64,000 bases of DNA from Nocardia mikamii NBRC 108933 (GTDB taxonomy: Bacteria; Actinomycetota; Actinomycetes; Mycobacteriales; Mycobacteriaceae). This document shows positions 60,429-64,000 of this stretch, in pieces. The DNA is taken from positions 124,001-188,000 of the forward strand of contig NZ_BDCM01000014.1 of NCBI RefSeq assembly GCF_001613505.1, read 5' to 3'. The stretch's first letter is position 1. Each line of letters starts with the position of its first letter. A program made the translations under genes and the position numbers. The notes beneath the pieces were generated by a model. That model saw only the letters and a list, made by a program, of their open reading frames with translations. It ran no database searches and had not been told where the DNA came from.

Positions 60429-62053
60429 CCACCACGAGTACCGAACTGGTTCTGGACGGCAACGGTTTACAACTCACCGACGTGGCGGCGGTGGCGCGCC
60501 GCACCGCGCCGATCTCGGTCAGCATCGCACCGGTGGCCCAGGCCGGGATGTCGGAGTCGGTGCTGCTGAAGAACGAACTGCTCGAAACCGGGATACCGAT
60601 CTACGGCGTCACCACCGGATTCGGCGACAGCGTCAACCGGCAGATCGCACCGTCGAAAGCGGCTGCGCTGCAGCGCAACCTGATCCTGTATCACCTCAAC
60701 GGCGTCGGTCCGATCGCGACGCCGGAGATCGCCCGCGCCACCATGCTGATCCGGGCGAACTGCCTCACCCGCGGGCCGTCCGCGATCCGCCCCGATGTGG
60801 TGGCGACGTTGCTGCGGCACCTCGACGAGGACATCCTGCCGCTGATCCCCGAACGCGGATCACTAGGCGCCAGCGGCGATCTGGTGCCATTGTGCTACGT
60901 CGCGGCGGCGCTCATCGGCGAGGGCGAGGTGCGCTACCGCGGCGAGACCCGGCCGGCGCTCGACGCGTTGCGCGAGGCGGGCATCGCACCGGTCGCGCTG
61001 GGCCCGAAGGAGGGCCTGGCGCTGATCAACGGCACCTCCTTCACCGCGGCCTTCGCGGCGCTGGCGCTCACCGACGCGGCCGAGCTGGCCTACGCCGCCG
61101 ACGTCGCCACCGCGATGACCTGTGAAGCACTGCTGGGCAACGCTTCTCATTTCCACCCGTTCGTGCACGCCAACAAGCCCCATCCGGGTCAGGGCGCCAG
61201 CGCCGCGCTGATCCGGGAACTGCTCGCCGATTCGAAACTCACCACCAGCTACGAGGAGATCCTGGTCCGCCGCGACACCCTGGACGGGCGCGGGTTCCTG
61301 CTGCTGGACCACCGCATCCAGGACAAGTACTCGGTGCGCTGCGCACCGCACGTCAACGGCGTGCTGCGCGACAGTCTCGAGTGGACCCGCAGGTGGGTGG
61401 AGACCGAGATCAACTCCTCCACCGACAATCCGCTCTTCGCCTGGGAGACAGGCGAATTGCATCACGGCGGCAACTTCTACGCCGGCCACGTCGGACAGGC
61501 GATGGACAGCCTGAAGGTCGCCGTGGCCAGTCTCGCCGATCTGCTGGACCGCCAGCTCGCCCTGGTGGTGGACGAGAAGTTCAACGCGGGCCTGACCGCC
61601 AATCTCGTCGCGCCGGTGCCCGAGTCCGACCGGCAGTCCGGCCTGCACCACGGGTTCAAAGGCATGCAGATCGCCGCGTCCGCGGTCACCGCCGAGGCGC
61701 TCGGTCTCAGCGGTCCGGCGACCGTGCTGTCACGCTCGACCGAATCGCACAACCAGGACAAGGTCAGCATGGGCACGATCGCCGCCCGGGACGCGCGGAC
61801 CATCATCGAGTTGACCCGGCAGGTCACCGCCATCCACCTCGTCGCGCTCGCGCAGGCGATCGATATCCGGGGCGCCGGGCAGGCCGCACCCGCCGTGCGC
61901 CGGGTCCATGAACTGATTCGCGCGCACGTCCCCTTCACCGACCGCGACCGCCGCATGGACCGCGATATCGAGCGGGTCGCCCGGCTGATCGCCGACGGAT
62001 CGGTGCGTGCCGCCGCCGGCGTTGCCGATCCCCTTTTCACCCCCCACGGTTAG
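60425..62053 (+). CDS. MIO-type aromatic amino acid ammonia-lyase or aminomutase, probably tyrosine-specific
   Basis: The 542-aa protein has the cofactor-forming triad Ala149-Ser150-Gly151 (GSLGASGDLVPL) that cyclises to MIO. Tyr60 sits in YGVTTGFGDS, the catalytic lid. The selectivity pair His90-Leu91 (YHLNGVG) matches tyrosine enzymes rather than HAL (Ser-His) or PAL (Phe-Leu). NGTSFTAAFAALAL, DNPLFAWETGELHHGGNFY and SESHNQDKVSMG-type motifs are all present. It could deaminate tyrosine to p-coumarate or, as in some biosynthetic clusters, make beta-tyrosine; sequence alone does not separate these. It overlaps the DAHP synthase gene and is followed 11 bp later by a ligase. Confidence 0.92.
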   Translation: MTTTSTELVLDGNGLQLTDVAAVARRTAPISVSIAPVAQAGMSESVLLKNELLETGIPIYGVTTGFGDSVNRQIAPSKAAALQRNLILYHLNGVGPIATPEIARATMLIRANCLTRGPSAIRPDVVATLLRHLDEDILPLIPERGSLGASGDLVPLCYVAAALIGEGEVRYRGETRPALDALREAGIAPVALGPKEGLALINGTSFTAAFAALALTDAAELAYAADVATAMTCEALLGNASHFHPFVHANKPHPGQGASAALIRELLADSKLTTSYEEILVRRDTLDGRGFLLLDHRIQDKYSVRCAPHVNGVLRDSLEWTRRWVETEINSSTDNPLFAWETGELHHGGNFYAGHVGQAMDSLKVAVASLADLLDRQLALVVDEKFNAGLTANLVAPVPESDRQSGLHHGFKGMQIAASAVTAEALGLSGPATVLSRSTESHNQDKVSMGTIAARDARTIIELTRQVTAIHLVALAQAIDIRGAGQAAPAVRRVHELIRAHVPFTDRDRRMDRDIERVARLIADGSVRAAAGVADPLFTPHG

Positions 62054-62064
62054 GAGCCGTACCG

Positions 62065-63504
62065 ATGTTGCTGTTACGCGATGCGCGGACGCGCGCGAAG
62101 AACGAGGCCCTGCTGGACGAACACACCCACCTGGTTCGCTCGGTTCTCGACGGCACCGCCGACCTCGACCGGGTTCACGCCGAGAAACTGTTGCGAACCG
62201 TCCGGGCCGCCGCCGGCTCCCCCATGTACGAGGGACGGCTGCCGGCCGATCTGCTCGCCGAGATCGACGCGGGCACAACGATTTCCGACGAGCGGGTGCT
62301 CAGCGAGATCCTGCCGTCGCTTCCGCTGCTCGGCAAGCGCGAACTGGGCCGGTTCGGGGCCGAGGCGTTCACCCGGCCGCTGGACGAATTCCTGCACTAC
62401 TACGAATCCTCCGGCACCACCGGCGATCCCGCCGCCGCGCCGAAGGCGCTGGACGATCTGCTGGTCAACACCGTCAACATCGGCGAGATGTGGGCCCGGC
62501 TGCTGCAGCCGAAGGATATCGCGCTGATTCTGATCAACGCCCCGTTCGCCCCGGCCGCCTACCAGTTCGAGAAGGCGCTGGAATACCTCGAGGTCATGTC
62601 GCTGCGGCCCTGGGTGGACAACATCACCGGCGACTACACCCGGGTGCTGCGGCTGGTCGACCAGCTCGGCGCGAACGTCTTCGTCGGCCCCCCGTCGCGG
62701 CTGCTGGAAATGGTGCAGTTCGCCCACCGCAACGAACTGCCCGCGCCGCGCTTCGATCGGCTGCTGCTGATGGCCGAGCAGACCGGCCCCAGTTTCCGCC
62801 GTCACCTCGAACGCCTCACCGGCGCGCGATCGTACGTATCCTCCTACGGCTCCTCCGAGACCGGAACACCCGCGGTCACCTGTGAGCAGGGACAGCTCCA
62901 CCTGCAACCGCAGAGCTTCCTGCTGGAGTTGGCCGACGACAACGGAATTCGCCGCATCGGGAACAGCTCCGATCGCGGTGAACTGGTGCTGACCACGCTC
63001 GATCTGCCCGCCCGGCCGCTGTTGCGCTACCGCACCGGCGATCTCGTCGAGATCGACGCGACTCCGTGCCCGTGCGGGGTCCGCACCCCGATCCTGCTCA
63101 CCCAGGGGCGTTCCCAGGATCTTCTGGTCCTGGACCGCAACGGTATTCGGCAGAACGATCTCGAGGCGGCGGTATGGGAACAGCCGCTGCCCGCGGCGAC
63201 GGTCTTCAACTACATGGTCGTCGTGCGCGGCCGCCAGGTCGTCTTCCTGGTCACCTACGACGGCGACCCCGCCGGTCCGTGGACCGACGTGCTGACCGGC
63301 CGGTTGCGGGCGCTGTTCGGCCGCGAGGAAGTGACCGTCCGTCCGGTGCCGGTCCTGCCGCCGCTGGCCTCTCTCGGCCAATACCTCGGCTGGAAACTCT
63401 CGCGGGTCCTCGACCTCGACGACGAGAAGAACTGGGACCGGCTGCCCGCCCCGATCGACGCCGTGGTGCGGCAGACGATCGCCGAACTCGCACCCGGTGC
63501 CTGA
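62065..63504 (+). CDS. AMP-forming aryl/phenylacetate-CoA ligase-like (PaaK family) enzyme
   Basis: The 479-aa protein has the adenylate-forming motifs YYESSGTTGDP (P-loop, altered from SSGTTGKP), YGSSETGTPAVT and LRYRTGDLVEID. The C-terminal subdomain is typical of the PaaK group (VLDRNGIRQNDLEAAVWEQ). It should activate a carboxylic acid as its adenylate and pass it to CoA, an amine or a carrier protein. In this operon the product of the ammonia-lyase/aminomutase is the obvious candidate substrate. The Lys to Asp change in the P-loop motif is unusual. Confidence 0.87.
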   Translation: MLLLRDARTRAKNEALLDEHTHLVRSVLDGTADLDRVHAEKLLRTVRAAAGSPMYEGRLPADLLAEIDAGTTISDERVLSEILPSLPLLGKRELGRFGAEAFTRPLDEFLHYYESSGTTGDPAAAPKALDDLLVNTVNIGEMWARLLQPKDIALILINAPFAPAAYQFEKALEYLEVMSLRPWVDNITGDYTRVLRLVDQLGANVFVGPPSRLLEMVQFAHRNELPAPRFDRLLLMAEQTGPSFRRHLERLTGARSYVSSYGSSETGTPAVTCEQGQLHLQPQSFLLELADDNGIRRIGNSSDRGELVLTTLDLPARPLLRYRTGDLVEIDATPCPCGVRTPILLTQGRSQDLLVLDRNGIRQNDLEAAVWEQPLPAATVFNYMVVVRGRQVVFLVTYDGDPAGPWTDVLTGRLRALFGREEVTVRPVPVLPPLASLGQYLGWKLSRVLDLDDEKNWDRLPAPIDAVVRQTIAELAPGA

Positions 63505-63518
63505 GGAGGCGACGACTC

Positions 63519-64000
63519 ATGTCCGCAATCACCGGCTGGCTCGACCGCGACCGCGATCTGCGCGAACACACCACGACGGTACGGGCCATGTCCGACGCAC
63601 TCGCTCACCGCGGTCCCGACGGCGGCGGCATCTGGCTGGAACGACGAATCGCGCTGGGCCGCAACGTACTCGCGGTGGCCGATCTGCTCGACAACGGGCA
63701 GCCCGTCGTCACCGGCGAGGCCGGAAGGCCGATCGCGGTGCTGACGCTGTCCGGCGAGCTCTACAACACCGCCGAACTCCGCCATGAACTGACCGCCCGG
63801 GGCCACGCGTTCACCGGCGCCACGGACCCGGACGCCGAGGTGGTGCTGCACGCCTACCTGGAGTGGGGCGCCGGCGCGGTGAGCCGCCTCGACGGCATGT
63901 TCGCCTTCGCCGTGTGGGACGTGCGTCGCGGCGAACTGCTGCTGGCCCGCGACCGGCTGGGCATCGAACCGCTCTACTACGCCGAACACCCCGGCGGCCT
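63519..64000 (+). CDS. AsnB-like class II amidotransferase with lost N-terminal Cys, truncated by window end
   Basis: ATG 63519 follows GAGGAGG. The visible 160 residues cover the glutaminase-like domain (DALAHRGPDGGGIWLE, LSGELYNTAELRHELTARGH, RLDGMFAFAVWDVRRGELLL and ARDRLGIEPLYY). Active enzymes begin MCGI with Cys2 as nucleophile; here it begins MSAITG, so Cys2 is absent and the domain should not hydrolyse glutamine. The synthetase domain lies outside the window. Homologues with this loss (beta-lactam synthetase type and some peptide-amide formers) use an amine already on the substrate. The reaction here is unknown, but amide or lactam formation is the natural guess. Confidence 0.82.
   Translation, partial: MSAITGWLDRDRDLREHTTTVRAMSDALAHRGPDGGGIWLERRIALGRNVLAVADLLDNGQPVVTGEAGRPIAVLTLSGELYNTAELRHELTARGHAFTGATDPDAEVVLHAYLEWGAGAVSRLDGMFAFAVWDVRRGELLLARDRLGIEPLYYAEHPGG

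Noticed and set aside
1..64000. tRNA, rRNA, CRISPR arrays, transposase genes or attachment sites.
   Set aside because: I looked for tRNA-like cloverleaf ends, repeated spacers and transposase motifs in the gaps and saw none; a tRNAscan or ISfinder run would be decisive.

Overview
This window is high-GC, densely coded actinobacterial chromosome, most likely from Mycobacteriales and probably Nocardia or a close relative. The basis is the order penicillin-binding lipoprotein / GNAT / ispG / rip1 / dxr, which matches the Mycobacterium tuberculosis Rv2864c-Rv2870c order as I recall it, plus F420-type LLM oxidoreductase and nitrobindin (Rv2717c-like) genes. Genus is an inference. I found no rRNA, tRNA, CRISPR array or insertion sequence.

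Layout. 1-1.5 kb: end of a DrrB-like ABC exporter, a perfect 16-bp palindrome, a nitrobindin and a tiny secreted peptide. 1.5-13 kb: conserved envelope and isoprenoid core (PBP lipoprotein, GNAT, ispG, rip1, dxr), split on the + strand by endonuclease V, a three-helix-bundle protein, a P-type ATPase and a SulP transporter remnant. 13-15.7 kb: a LysR-type ligand domain without HTH, a PAP2 phosphatase and a fluoride riboswitch driving two crcB genes. 15.7-29 kb: a PucR-type regulator divergent from a full hopanoid operon (hpnC, hpnD, hpnE, prenyl synthase, shc, HpnG-like/IspH fusion, hpnH, dxs, ispG2). The last gene carries a frameshift at a perfect hairpin. 29-32.4 kb: iron uptake (EfeU-EfeO fusion and EfeB) behind an IdeR/DtxR-like box.

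32.5-53.7 kb: an accessory, probably biosynthetic region around one large type I PKS with the domain order KSQ-AT-ACP-KS-AT-KR-ACP-TE. Around it lie a P450, an LLM oxidoreductase, a beta-lactamase-fold hydrolase, a LuxR-type regulator, two paralogous MFS exporters, two paralogous ArsR repressors, a nitroreductase-like protein, an acyltransferase-3 membrane protein, a secreted protein, an SGNH hydrolase and a Tat-exported cyclase. Three TTCGA-N6-TCGAA operators (near 47.1, 47.6 and 52.8 kb) suggest a local ArsR regulon.

53.8-64 kb: a four-gene peptide/nickel-type ABC importer on the minus strand, divergent from a second biosynthetic operon that runs off the window. That operon is a DAHP synthase, an MIO-type tyrosine ammonia-lyase or aminomutase, a PaaK-like adenylating ligase and an AsnB-like amidotransferase. 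The AsnB-like protein has lost the catalytic N-terminal Cys. Together they suggest dedicated supply, deamination or isomerisation, activation and amide formation on an aromatic amino acid scaffold.
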